From positions 62,001 to 126,000 of the forward strand of contig NZ_AUMC01000009.1 of the NCBI RefSeq assembly GCF_000443995.1: 64,000 nucleotides of DNA, given 5' to 3'. The position numbers and the translations under genes were made by a program. This document shows, in pieces, positions 1-7,900 of the stretch; position 1 is the stretch's first letter, and every line of letters starts with the position of its first letter. The notes below the pieces were generated by a model, which saw only the letters and a program-made list of their open reading frames with translations, was not told where the DNA came from and searched no databases. The stretch comes from Bacteriovorax sp. BAL6_X (GTDB taxonomy: Bacteria; Bdellovibrionota; Bacteriovoracia; Bacteriovoracales; Bacteriovoracaceae).

Positions 1-2
1 AG

Positions 3-83
3 GATATAAAGAAATACCCTAACGACTTTGACTTCCTTATTAATTTTATGAATCATGATGAAAAAGTTTTCACTACGATTTAA
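3..83 (+). CDS. C-terminal end of an upstream gene (partial)
   Basis: An open frame enters from the left edge and ends at TAA (81-83), giving 26 residues that finish KVFTTI. The composition (Asp, Asn, Phe, Lys) is protein-like, but the piece is too short to name. It is followed 37 bases later by the FHA gene on the same strand. It could also be chance open sequence, since only 26 codons are visible. Confidence 0.35.
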   Translation, partial: DIKKYPNDFDFLINFMNHDEKVFTTI

Positions 84-106
84 CTTAGCAAAAAACTCAG
101 ATCGAG

Positions 107-112
107 TATAAA
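107..112 (+). promoter_or_regulatory. Candidate -10 element just upstream of the FHA gene
   Basis: TATAAA lies only 8 bases before the ATG at 121. A normal initiation distance would place the transcript start at about 119, so the mRNA would be nearly leaderless. There is no good Shine-Dalgarno sequence in front of this ATG, which fits. No convincing -35 is seen, and such hexamers are common in AT-rich DNA. Confidence 0.3.
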
Positions 113-120
113 ATAGAGTA

Positions 121-558
121 ATGATTCACATAAAAGTATTAAAAACAAATGACCTTTTATCTCTAGGAGAATACCACTTTAATCTACCAAGAGTTTATAT
201 TGGAAGATCTATTCACAATAACTTGATCATTGAAGATGATAGCATTGAAAAAGAAATTGGAGTATTGAAGTCAATTAGTCATTATCTAGTCTTTGAAACA
301 AGAAATTCTTATAAAGTAAATTCTAAAGCTGTTGAAGGTATTGTTAGGTTAGAAAAAGGAGATATCCTTGAGTGCAAAGGACTACAAATTCAAATACTTG
401 AATTTCAAAAAAGTGAAGAAAGTGACTTTCAAGACTATTACAAATACCTTGAAAAAATAAAAGTTGATGATCCTGCAAAATTCGAATTCATTCAATCTCT
501 CGAAGAACATTATATTACTCTAACTGGAAAATACGACGATGACTTCCTGGAGAAATAA
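121..558 (+). CDS. Small FHA-domain-like protein
   Basis: 145 residues. Residues about 20-95 look like a forkhead-associated domain: a YIGR-S segment near 26-29 followed by a NNLIIEDDSI stretch matches the typical 'IGR...n.i.l.d..vS..Ha.i' start, then beta strands and an LEKGDILE turn. FHA domains bind phosphothreonine peptides. The usual conserved Ser and His that contact phosphothreonine are not clearly present, so binding is uncertain. The C-terminal 45 residues are acidic and helical. It overlaps the next gene by 20 bases, implying coupled translation with an alpha/beta hydrolase. No kinase is visible in the window. The FHA call is moderate. Confidence 0.6.
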   Translation: MIHIKVLKTNDLLSLGEYHFNLPRVYIGRSIHNNLIIEDDSIEKEIGVLKSISHYLVFETRNSYKVNSKAVEGIVRLEKGDILECKGLQIQILEFQKSEESDFQDYYKYLEKIKVDDPAKFEFIQSLEEHYITLTGKYDDDFLEK

Positions 559-1420
559 AGCAAAATATCATCTAGTAGATGGAACCACTAAGATTCAATA
601 TTGGACTAATATTGATAATTTAGAAGAAGAACATAATCGTGTAATTATTTTTAATTACGGCCTAGTTTGTAATACAAGACATTTTGTCTATCAGATTGAT
701 CACTTTGAAAAGCTTGGGTATAAAATTCTACTACATGATTATCGAGGACACTATCAGTCAGAAACAACTCAAGGTATTGAATCTATAACTTTTAAAAATA
801 TTGTTAATGATCTCAATTCGTTAATCACTACACTTAATATCAAAACATCAATTCACATTGGCCACTCGATGGGAGTTAATGTCACTCTTGACTACGCTCA
901 TAAGTATCCACAAGAGGTACAAAAAATTGTTTTAATTTCTGGAACTATCTTTCCTCCACAAGATGTAATGTTTGATTCAAATATTATTGATATGACTGAG
1001 CCCTATATAAAGCAATTAAAAAGTAAGTGGAAATCGCAATTTCAGTTCATTTGGAAAAATGTTTACCGCAACCCTCTTGCCAGCGCACTAGTATGGAATG
1101 GTGGCTTTAATATTAAGAAAACAAACATTGAATTTGTTGAATATTACATGAAGAAGCTTGGAGAGCTTTCACCAGATATCTTTTTTCAACTTCTAGACCA
1201 AATGAGAGATCAAAAAATAATTAAAGAGCTTGAAGAAATTAAAACTTCAACACTAATCATTGGTGGAGATAAAGATAAAGTCATCCCAAATTATCTTCAA
1301 CAAATTCTACACGATAGTTTGAAGAATTCTGAGCTCTACATCATTAAAAACGGAAGCCATGTTCCGCAAGTTGATTTCCCGGAATTTATCAATGAAAGAA
1401 TAGATTTATTCTTGAACTAA
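539..1420 (+). CDS. Alpha/beta hydrolase
   Basis: 293 residues with the full catalytic set of an alpha/beta-fold hydrolase: nucleophile elbow HIGHSMG (Ser near residue 109), acid in GGDKDKVIP (Asp near 244) and His in NGSHVPQ (near 273). The oxyanion region is the NYGL segment near residue 39. The lid region (about 150-215) is rich in Lys, Trp and Tyr. Esterase, lipase or haloperoxidase-like members cannot be separated from sequence alone. There is no signal peptide, so it is probably cytoplasmic. It starts inside the end of the FHA gene (20-base overlap) and converges with the RelA/SpoT-like gene, overlapping its end by 15 bases. Confidence 0.85.
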   Translation: MTSWRNKAKYHLVDGTTKIQYWTNIDNLEEEHNRVIIFNYGLVCNTRHFVYQIDHFEKLGYKILLHDYRGHYQSETTQGIESITFKNIVNDLNSLITTLNIKTSIHIGHSMGVNVTLDYAHKYPQEVQKIVLISGTIFPPQDVMFDSNIIDMTEPYIKQLKSKWKSQFQFIWKNVYRNPLASALVWNGGFNIKKTNIEFVEYYMKKLGELSPDIFFQLLDQMRDQKIIKELEEIKTSTLIIGGDKDKVIPNYLQQILHDSLKNSELYIIKNGSHVPQVDFPEFINERIDLFLN

Positions 1421-2635
1421 ACCTTTATGAATTAGAAGCTTTTTGAAAACACGATTCATAGCGTAGATACGTTGCGCTTTCTTGTATTCAGTATGAGATG
1501 CTTCACCTTCAAAATTAATTCGATAAGAACTTTCGTCAACGACCTGAACTTCAAAAGGATAGAAGAACCTGATATCTCTAGCAAGTGAAGAAAAGTCTAA
1601 ACCAAGTAACTCTTTAGCAACTGCTGAATCTTCTTCTTTAGCAAGCTTTCTTAATTTAAAAAATTCTGCCAAAAAAGGATTCTTATACTTGATTAACTGC
1701 CGACAAGTAAATTGAACCGAACGATACTTTGTTGAAGAATGAAGGTTATTTTCATTTTTTAAATTATCAAAACTGCATTCGTCAATCTCACGATTTACAG
1801 CAGAAACAAATCTCTCCTCAGAAAGATTATTCCTTAACGCCATTTTTACTAAGTTTGAATACTTTGTTCTAAAATGATTGATATCAAAAATTGTATTTAG
1901 TGATCTTGAAGGTTTAATATTATGAGGAGTAACAACATAATTACGAATTAAAAATTGAAGAACTTTTAAAATATCTAATTTATTTTTAGTAACTAAACGA
2001 ACTCCGACCCTATCAAAAAGTTCTTCCGCAACATTTTCTGCCTTATGAAGTAATTTAATAATAACACTATCACGTGATTTTTTTGATTTCGTTTCAAAAT
2101 CAACAAGAGGAATTGAAATATCCCCAGACTTTAAAAAAAGGTTATTATCATGATCACGATGAAGATAGCGATAAAATTTGTCAAAAATTTGCGTTTGAAT
2201 TTGATTGAAGTAGTTTGAACGAAGATCTTTATCGGCATGCAATATAGTATGCATAACTTTTAAAACAATTTCAGCCCATAGTTGTTCCTCAACTGTGTGA
2301 TCTGAGTTCCCTGTGGCCATTAGAAATAAACCACTAATATCTGTAACCGTATAAAGCGAATTTGGAATCTCGAGATCAAGGCCGTCCGGTGTTCCATCTT
2401 TTAGAAAGTAACGTTTAATAAACTGGACCGCTTCTTGAAAATTACCAAATAACTCTGCCCTTGAAACAGGATCATCTGTATCAAGTCCATAACCCTTTAA
2501 GAATTTATTAACTTCTGTGATGTCATCTAGTTTAGCAACAAAGAAATTTGAGTCGAGTGCAGACTTACCACCTACAACAACATCAAATACATCCCAGTCG
2601 AAAATATAATTTTTTAAATAGTCAGGTCGATTCAT
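1406..2635 (-). CDS. RelA/SpoT-like nucleotidyltransferase-fold protein, function unknown
   Basis: 409 residues. The middle and end carry a series of motifs in the same order as the (p)ppGpp synthetase domain: KKSRDSVIIKL (185-195, compare RxKS..S...K), D208-RVGVR (compare D..GIR), YRSVQFT (304-310, compare YQSLHT), FEVQV (361-365, compare VEIQI with its catalytic Glu) and SHTEYK (380-385, compare EH..YK). The usual first Arg and the His of the fourth motif are replaced. There is no HD hydrolase, TGS or ACT domain, and about 180 residues precede the motifs. I infer a distant RelA/SpoT superfamily member; substrate and activity are unknown. Its 3' end overlaps the alpha/beta hydrolase gene tail to tail. 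Confidence 0.6.
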   Translation of the reverse strand: MNRPDYLKNYIFDWDVFDVVVGGKSALDSNFFVAKLDDITEVNKFLKGYGLDTDDPVSRAELFGNFQEAVQFIKRYFLKDGTPDGLDLEIPNSLYTVTDISGLFLMATGNSDHTVEEQLWAEIVLKVMHTILHADKDLRSNYFNQIQTQIFDKFYRYLHRDHDNNLFLKSGDISIPLVDFETKSKKSRDSVIIKLLHKAENVAEELFDRVGVRLVTKNKLDILKVLQFLIRNYVVTPHNIKPSRSLNTIFDINHFRTKYSNLVKMALRNNLSEERFVSAVNREIDECSFDNLKNENNLHSSTKYRSVQFTCRQLIKYKNPFLAEFFKLRKLAKEEDSAVAKELLGLDFSSLARDIRFFYPFEVQVVDESSYRINFEGEASHTEYKKAQRIYAMNRVFKKLLIHKGLVQE

Positions 2636-2678
2636 AAAGTTACTTTGTTCTATCGTTGAGTAATGCTACCATAAGCCC

Positions 2679-3197
2679 ATGAAGACAGAAAATCAGCTAA
2701 AAAATACAAAAAAACTGACATTAAAGTCACTAACTGACTTAAGAATTTTATTTCTTACATTTTTTGGTACAGGCCTAGCTCCAAAAGCGCCAGGAACTGT
2801 TGGAAGTTTAGCAACTATTATCCTTCTTTATTTTATTGGTAAACTCAATGCACCTTTCTTCTTCTTTATTCCTTTTCTTCTCATCCTTACAATTGGAGCA
2901 ATATTTATTACTGGCGTGATTGAAAAAGAATATGATTGTATCGATCCATCATGGATAGTAATTGATGAAGTCATTGGAATATGGATCGCGTCATTCTTTA
3001 TTCTGGATCATAGTTACGTAAGTTACGTTGCGATTTTTGCCCTCTTTCGACTCTTCGACATTTGGAAGATAGGACCAGTTAAATACTTTGACAACCGTAA
3101 AGACGCTATAGGAACAACGTTAGACGATGTCGCAGCAGGTCTTATGGCAGGTATAACCTACACCCTTACTTTTAAATTGTTAGAATTTATCTCTTGA
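2679..3197 (+). CDS. pgpA: Phosphatidylglycerophosphatase A
   Basis: 172 residues. PgpA removes phosphate from phosphatidylglycerol phosphate in the inner membrane, the last step to phosphatidylglycerol. The family start motif is clear (GTGLAPKAPGTVGSLA near 32-47), as is the acidic pair IDEVIG near 95-100 and the late DDVAAG motif near 150. Three or four hydrophobic membrane segments are visible. The N-terminus (about 25 basic residues) is longer than in many homologues. The gene is divergent from the RelA/SpoT-like gene across 43 bases and lies upstream of recA; its stop overlaps the recA promoter candidate. Confidence 0.92.
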   Translation: MKTENQLKNTKKLTLKSLTDLRILFLTFFGTGLAPKAPGTVGSLATIILLYFIGKLNAPFFFFIPFLLILTIGAIFITGVIEKEYDCIDPSWIVIDEVIGIWIASFFILDHSYVSYVAIFALFRLFDIWKIGPVKYFDNRKDAIGTTLDDVAAGLMAGITYTLTFKLLEFIS

Positions 3198-3221
3198 CTT
3201 ACGCAAAACTTACGCTAAAAA
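3194..3221 (+). promoter_or_regulatory. Candidate recA promoter with a direct repeat in the spacer
   Basis: TTGACT (3194-3199), 16 bases, then TAAAAA (3216-3221). CTTACGC occurs twice in this element (3198-3204 and 3209-3215), an 11-base period. That would leave a leader of about 145 bases before recA. The repeat is positioned as a repressor site would be. Promoter strength and regulator are inferred only. Confidence 0.45.
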
Positions 3222-3372
3222 TATTAATAAGCAAAAAGTAAAAAATTAGAAAGTCATCTAATAAGACACTTTAATTAACTGTACTTACACAGAAGTTAAA
3301 AATCGTCCTTTTTGCATTAGCTGATGACAGATAAATTTGGTAGAACAAAGTAAATAGAAAAATGGAGAGCTT

Positions 3373-4491
3373 ATGGCCACAACATCAACTGAAAAGAACA
3401 ACAAGCAAAAAGCATTAGACCTAGCACTTTCAACAATTGAGAAACAATTTGGTAAAGGTGCAATCATGAAGCTGGACAATGAAAATGGTCCAGAAAAAAT
3501 TCCAGCAATTCCAACAAGCTGTTTAGGTCTTGATTTAGCTCTTGGTGTAGGTGGTGTACCAAAAGGTCGTATTATCGAAATCTATGGCCCAGAATCATCA
3601 GGTAAGACAACTCTAACTCTTCATATTGCTGCAGAAGCTCAGAAGCAAGGTGGTACCGTAGCATTTATTGATGCTGAGCACGCACTAGATACAGTTTATG
3701 CACAAAAACTTGGTGTTGATATTCCAAACACACTAATTTCTCAACCAGATAGTGGTGAACAAGCTTTAGAAATCACGGATATGCTTGTACGTTCAGGTGC
3801 AGTTGATCTTTTAATTGTTGACTCTGTTGCAGCACTTACTCCAAGAGCTGAACTTGAAGGAGATATGGGTGATTCACACATGGGACTTCAAGCAAGACTA
3901 ATGTCACAAGCACTTAGAAAACTTACAGGATCGATTAATCGTTCTAACTGTACAGTAATTTTTATTAACCAACTTCGTATGAAAATCGGTGTTATGTTTG
4001 GTAATCCAGAAACAACAACTGGTGGTAATGCCCTTAAGTTCTACTCTTCAGTAAGACTTGATATCAGAAGAACTGGTGCAATTAAAAATGGTGATGAAGT
4101 AATTGGTAACAGAACAAAAGTAAAAGTTGTTAAAAATAAAGTTGCCCCTCCATTCAAAATCGTTGAGTTCGACATTATGTATGGACAAGGTATTTCTCAA
4201 ACTGGTGACTTATTAGATCTTGCAGTAGCGAATAATATCGTTGGAAAAGCAGGTGCTTGGTTCTCATATAATGAAGCTAAAATTGGTCAAGGACGTGAAA
4301 ACTCTAAGCAGTACCTAGCAGATAACCCAGAAGTAGCTCTAGAAATTAAAAATAAAATTCTGGCCCTACACGGACTTATTGAAGATAACACTGTTATAGA
4401 CCAAGCAACTGGTGAAATTATCGAAGATGAGCCAGTTGTTGAAGAAAAGAAGACTAAGAGCAAATCTAAGTCTAAGAAAGTAGTACAATAA
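3373..4491 (+). CDS. recA: Recombinase RecA
   Basis: 372 residues. RecA forms filaments on single-stranded DNA, drives strand exchange and triggers LexA self-cleavage. Features: Walker [10 protein letters not shown] near 67-75, Walker [11 protein letters not shown] near 140-149, the L1 loop region after [18 protein letters not shown], and the L2 segment around [15 protein letters not shown]. The C-terminus is a run of acidic then Lys/Ser residues, as usual. The ATG at 3373 has a GGAGAG ribosome site 3 bases upstream. recX follows after 69 bases containing a hairpin. Confidence 0.98.
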   Translation: MATTSTEKNNKQKALDLALSTIEKQFGKGAIMKLDNENGPEKIPAIPTSCLGLDLALGVGGVPKGRIIEIYGPESSGKTTLTLHIAAEAQKQGGTVAFIDAEHALDTVYAQKLGVDIPNTLISQPDSGEQALEITDMLVRSGAVDLLIVDSVAALTPRAELEGDMGDSHMGLQARLMSQALRKLTGSINRSNCTVIFINQLRMKIGVMFGNPETTTGGNALKFYSSVRLDIRRTGAIKNGDEVIGNRTKVKVVKNKVAPPFKIVEFDIMYGQGISQTGDLLDLAVANNIVGKAGAWFSYNEAKIGQGRENSKQYLADNPEVALEIKNKILALHGLIEDNTVIDQATGEIIEDEPVVEEKKTKSKSKSKKVVQ

Positions 4492-4500
4492 TCAAATATA

Positions 4501-4550
4501 GCCCCTTAGGTTTCTATCCTATCGAATGATAGATATTAATATTAAGGGGC
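4501..4550 (+). promoter_or_regulatory. Long-range hairpin between recA and recX
   Basis: GCCCCTTA (4501-4508) pairs perfectly with TAAGGGGC (4543-4550), and CTATC (4514-4518) with GATAG (4528-4532) inside it. It lacks a clear U tract, and the recX start lies 10 bases later. It could be a leaky terminator, an mRNA 3'-end stabiliser for recA or a translation control for recX. Such partial attenuation would keep RecX below RecA levels, as known in other bacteria. Confidence 0.55.
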
Positions 4551-4560
4551 ACCCTTTTAA

Positions 4561-5118
4561 ATGACTCTCAAAGAAACTATCGATAAACTTCCGCTTGGAG
4601 AATCTGAAACAAAATCAGAGGATATTCGTTCATTCAAGAGAGCTTATCAATACTGCATCTGGCTTCTTTCAAAGAGAGATTACTCAAGATATAAATTATC
4701 TCAAAAACTATACGAAAAGAAATACACTCCATTTATTGATCAACTACTCGACTTCTTAGAAGAGGCAAAATATCTACAAGAAGAACAATATATTCGTACT
4801 CGTATTAAAACCTTTATGTACAAAGGACTAAGTAAGAGAAATATTCTCAATAAGTTGCGCTCAGAAAGAGTTGAACCAAGTACAGAGCTAATCGATGAAT
4901 TGTTTGATGAGTATAGATATACTGAAAATGGGCAATTACGAGACTTAATTAACAAGAAATTGCGCTCAAAGGGTGTTTCGGCCCTTGAAGATTTTAATTT
5001 TAAGCAAAAGTTGATACGCTTTCTTTTGTCAAAAGGACATTCATACGACAAAATTAATACTGAACTAAAAAATGTCCAAAATGATGAGGAAAGTAATGCA
5101 CAAAACTCCCCTTTTTAA
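4561..5118 (+). CDS. recX: Regulatory protein RecX
   Basis: 185 residues of tandem three-helix repeats typical of RecX. The AYQYCIWLLSKRDYSRYKLSQKL segment (about 24-46) is the classic RecX first repeat, and later repeats resemble it (KTFMYKGLSKRNILNKL; KLIRFLLSKGHSYDKI). RecX binds RecA filaments and inhibits their extension. It follows recA directly on the same strand. There is no obvious strong ribosome site before the ATG at 4561 (the hairpin arm and CCCTTTTAA precede it), so expression may be low or coupled. It overlaps the next gene. Confidence 0.9.
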   Translation: MTLKETIDKLPLGESETKSEDIRSFKRAYQYCIWLLSKRDYSRYKLSQKLYEKKYTPFIDQLLDFLEEAKYLQEEQYIRTRIKTFMYKGLSKRNILNKLRSERVEPSTELIDELFDEYRYTENGQLRDLINKKLRSKGVSALEDFNFKQKLIRFLLSKGHSYDKINTELKNVQNDEESNAQNSPF

Positions 5119-6820
5119 TTTTATTCTATTTATCTTATTGCTACCTCTATTTTCTTGTAGAGTTGACAAAGATGATAAGAACACACTTCGATTTCCTTTA
5201 ACAGAATCGATTTCTACAATTGACCCAGTAAATGCATATGATTCTGTATCAATGTCTGTAATCTATCAAGGCTATGAACAATTATTTGAATATCACTATC
5301 TAAGAAAGCCATTAAAACTTGTTCCTCTATTAGCGGAAGAAATGCCACAAGTATCTGACGATGGACTTACCTATACGATAAAAATTAAAGAGGGAGTTCA
5401 GTACCACGATCACCCTGCTTTCAACGGACTGCCACGTTATGTTGAGGCTCAAGACTTTATTAATCAAATCAAACGTCTCGCTTTTACACCCTATCGTAGT
5501 AATGGTTGGTGGCTTTTTGATGGAAGAGTCGTTGGTTTAAATAAGTTTAGAAAAGAAGTTGGAAGTGATTTTGAAAAACTATTAACAACTAATGTTGATG
5601 GACTACGAGCTCTAGATAAAAGAACGCTTCAAATAAAACTAATCGCTCCTTATCCTCAAATGTTAAATGCTCTTGCAATGAGCTTTACTTCACCAATACC
5701 GTTTGAAGTTATGAAGAAAGAAACTTTTCTTGATGAGTTAATAGGTACAGGTCCATATAAACTAGATAAGTGGTTTCGTGGCTCAAAGCTTTTTATGAGC
5801 CGATTTAATAATTATCACAAATCTTTTTATCCAGGAAAAGGTGATCGTTTTGCCCACAGTAAGAACCTTTTAACAGATGCAGGCAAGCGCGTTCCTTTTA
5901 TTGATAAAATTGAATTTCATATTATCAAAGAAGCACAAACGAGATGGCTTCAATTCATGTCAGGAAAACTCGACTTCCTAAGAGTTCCAAAAGATAACTA
6001 TCACTCGCTTGTTTCACCTAGTGGAGAGCTAACAGAAGAATTTCGTGATAAGAAGATTACTCTTGATATCTTTTCAAGTTTCACTTATTGGTGGTTCTCA
6101 TTTAATATGAAGGATCCAATTGTAGGGACAAATAAAAATTTAAGATTGGCCATTGCACATGCTGTTAATGTTGAAAAGTATATTAAGACCTTTACAAATA
6201 ATATCGGTCTTAAGGCCAACTCGATCTATCCTCCTGGAATCCCAGGTTATGATCCATCAAGAAAACTTCCATATTCATATAATATAGAAAAAGCTAAGGA
6301 ATACCTACGAAAAGCCGGTTACCCGGATGGGAAAGGACTTCCAACACTTATTTACGATACGAGAGCATCTTCTACGACACAAAGACAACGTGCAGAGCTT
6401 CTTAAGCAAGATCTTGAAGCAATTGGTATTAAAATGAAAATTCAACTTAATACATTTCCTGCTTTCTTAAAGAAATCAAAAGAAGGAAAACTTCAAATTT
6501 GGTTAGATGGTTGGACTCTTGATTATCCAGATAGTGAAAATGTTTTACAGCTTTTAACAACCCAGAACCAAGCTCCTGGTCCTAATGTTTCAAATTATTC
6601 AAACACAGACTTTGATAAGAAATTTGAAAGTATTAAAGTTATGAATGATAGTGATGAAAAATATCTATTAATGTCACAAGTTGAAGATATTGTTTTAGAA
6701 GACCTTCCATGGGTCCTCCTGTACTATTCACGTGACTATATCGTTTATCATAACCGACTAAAAAACTTTAGATATAACGATCTTGTTGTTAATAAAGTTA
6801 AATACTTAAGATTAAAATAG
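5096..6820 (+). CDS. Peptide/solute-binding lipoprotein, SBP family 5
   Basis: 574 residues from ATG 5096, chosen because GAGGAAAG ends 2 bases before it; in-frame ATGs at 5072, 5081 and 5084 lack this. The N-terminus is a hydrophobic helix ending in LFSC, a lipobox, so it is likely a lipoprotein. The body matches oligopeptide/dipeptide binding proteins (SBP_bac_5): the FPLTESISTIDPVNAYDS start, LAEEMPQVSDDGLTYTIKIKEGVQYHD, the ADDF-like EAQDFINQIKRL, GTGPYKL, and the late DGWTLDYPDSENVLQLL. No ABC permease or ATPase genes adjoin it, so it may serve a transporter elsewhere or act as a sensor. Its start overlaps recX by 23 bases. Confidence 0.88.
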   Translation: MHKTPLFNFILFILLLPLFSCRVDKDDKNTLRFPLTESISTIDPVNAYDSVSMSVIYQGYEQLFEYHYLRKPLKLVPLLAEEMPQVSDDGLTYTIKIKEGVQYHDHPAFNGLPRYVEAQDFINQIKRLAFTPYRSNGWWLFDGRVVGLNKFRKEVGSDFEKLLTTNVDGLRALDKRTLQIKLIAPYPQMLNALAMSFTSPIPFEVMKKETFLDELIGTGPYKLDKWFRGSKLFMSRFNNYHKSFYPGKGDRFAHSKNLLTDAGKRVPFIDKIEFHIIKEAQTRWLQFMSGKLDFLRVPKDNYHSLVSPSGELTEEFRDKKITLDIFSSFTYWWFSFNMKDPIVGTNKNLRLAIAHAVNVEKYIKTFTNNIGLKANSIYPPGIPGYDPSRKLPYSYNIEKAKEYLRKAGYPDGKGLPTLIYDTRASSTTQRQRAELLKQDLEAIGIKMKIQLNTFPAFLKKSKEGKLQIWLDGWTLDYPDSENVLQLLTTQNQAPGPNVSNYSNTDFDKKFESIKVMNDSDEKYLLMSQVEDIVLEDLPWVLLYYSRDYIVYHNRLKNFRYNDLVVNKVKYLRLK

Positions 6821-6838
6821 TAAATAAGCATCTTATTT

Positions 6839-6859
6839 CGGGGGAATAAATTTCCCCCG
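6839..6859 (+). terminator. GC-rich hairpin after the solute-binding lipoprotein gene
   Basis: Perfect 8-base-pair stem (CGGGGGAA, 6839-6846, with TTCCCCCG, 6852-6859) and a 5-base loop, 18 bases after the stop codon. The tail is TATTTCG, with few Ts. It probably marks the end of the recA-recX-lipoprotein unit. Confidence 0.6.
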
Positions 6860-6958
6860 TATTTCGACACAACTGCCCCTATCATTTTTTTCCCCATATT
6901 TCCGAATAGTAGATCAGTACGCTCTCAAAGCCTACTACTGCAACAAAGGAAGTAATGA

Positions 6959-7357
6959 ATGAAGACTCTTGCACATTTCATACTCGTCATCATAGGCATA
7001 CTATTTCAAGCTCAGGTGATGGCAAAAGACTACATGATCTATTCAGTAGAGCATGAACTACCAATGACCAATGACGTACAAGAAATTCAAAAAAACTACT
7101 ATGTAAACTTAGGTGAAAAACAAGGTATTAAGAATGGTACTCTTCTTGATGTATATCGTGTAGTGATTCTAAACGATCCATATGATCGTGAGAAACGTTA
7201 CCGTCATAAGATGAAAGTTGGACAGCTTGAGGTTATTCATCACGATTCCGATACCTCAATTGCTGTTACAAAACATTTTAATGATAAAGAAAGGCATCCA
7301 ATTCTAGAGATAACTGCATTTATGGTTGGAGATAAGGTTAACGTAAGTCTTAATTAG
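6959..7357 (+). CDS. Small exported protein with FlgT-C-like fold segment
   Basis: 132 residues. Residues 1-22 form a signal peptide with a likely cut after VMA. The mature part has a YVNLGEKQGIKNGTLLDVYR segment, the pattern seen in the C-terminal domain of FlgT-like and other periplasmic beta proteins ('nlGs.dGvk.Gd.f.Vyr'), followed by KVGQLEVI and VGDKV strands. I infer a small beta-barrel periplasmic domain; function is unknown. AAAGGA lies 8 bases before the ATG at 6959; an overlapping ATG at 6955 is out of frame. The gene converges with the small minus-strand pair, overlapping by 8 bases. Confidence 0.7.
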   Translation: MKTLAHFILVIIGILFQAQVMAKDYMIYSVEHELPMTNDVQEIQKNYYVNLGEKQGIKNGTLLDVYRVVILNDPYDREKRYRHKMKVGQLEVIHHDSDTSIAVTKHFNDKERHPILEITAFMVGDKVNVSLN

Positions 7358-7583
7358 AGCGTTCATGGAGCAGAAACCTTCTTTGCTTAAGAAGTTCTAT
7401 CTGCTCTTTAATGGCCTTTGTAGCCTTTTTTTGTCTTCTTATTAATTCTTCATCTCCACCTTGTTCTTCTAATAGCCTTAATACCTTTGAGGCCATTCCA
7501 TCTGCAATAGCTAGCTTATTAGACATTTCGTGAAGAAACTTTCTTTCCTCTAAGGCAAGTTCAACAATAGTAGAGTTATCCAT
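7350..7583 (-). CDS. 77-residue helical protein with a histidine-kinase DHp-like motif
   Basis: All-helical by composition. The FLHEMSNKLAIADGMASKVLRLLEE segment (about 17-41) resembles the dimerisation and phospho-acceptor helix of sensor kinases (H-E-x-x-N/T-x-L), then a short break (QGGDEEL) and a second long helix (RRQKKATKAIKEQIELLKQ). That would make a single two-helix hairpin, as in a stand-alone phosphotransfer protein, but the resemblance is short and unproven. It starts at the stop of the upstream gene (TAATG, 1-base overlap), so the pair is translationally coupled. Confidence 0.6.
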   Translation of the reverse strand: MDNSTIVELALEERKFLHEMSNKLAIADGMASKVLRLLEEQGGDEELIRRQKKATKAIKEQIELLKQRRFLLHERSN

Positions 7584-7822
7584 TAGTCACCAAAATACTT
7601 ATAACTTAACACTTCACCAAAAAGTGTTTGTGATTCAATTTTTATTATATCAATCTTAAAAATATAGTAACCAATTGCCAAATTACATGGACCATTTTTA
7701 AAAGTTAAATCAATTTTTCTTAAAATGTTTCCAGCACAAATTCCATGGAATTGTTGTTTATAGTGTTTAACCGATTCTAATACAGCTTGATGTTCAATAA
7801 ATATAAATAATTGTTGCTTCAT
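7583..7822 (-). CDS. 79-residue conserved-looking hypothetical protein
   Basis: Not recognised. The sequence is mixed alpha/beta with a basic centre and a hydrophobic GYYIFKIDII strand. It has no signal peptide or membrane segment. It is immediately upstream of, and overlaps by one base with, the DHp-like protein, so the two likely act together. No clear ribosome site precedes the ATG (upstream is AT-only: ATAATATTTT). Confidence 0.5.
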   Translation of the reverse strand: MKQQLFIFIEHQAVLESVKHYKQQFHGICAGNILRKIDLTFKNGPCNLAIGYYIFKIDIIKIESQTLFGEVLSYKYFGD

Positions 7823-7900
7823 AAAATATTATTATGCAAGTAAAGTGCTCAACAAATACCTCTAACTAGCTTAAATTGCATAGTTCATGTATAAGAGCTT

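Noticed and set aside
3014-3030. TTACGTAAGTTAC-like sequence as a LexA box
   Set aside because: It lies inside pgpA, has no N3 spacing and is too far from the recA promoter.
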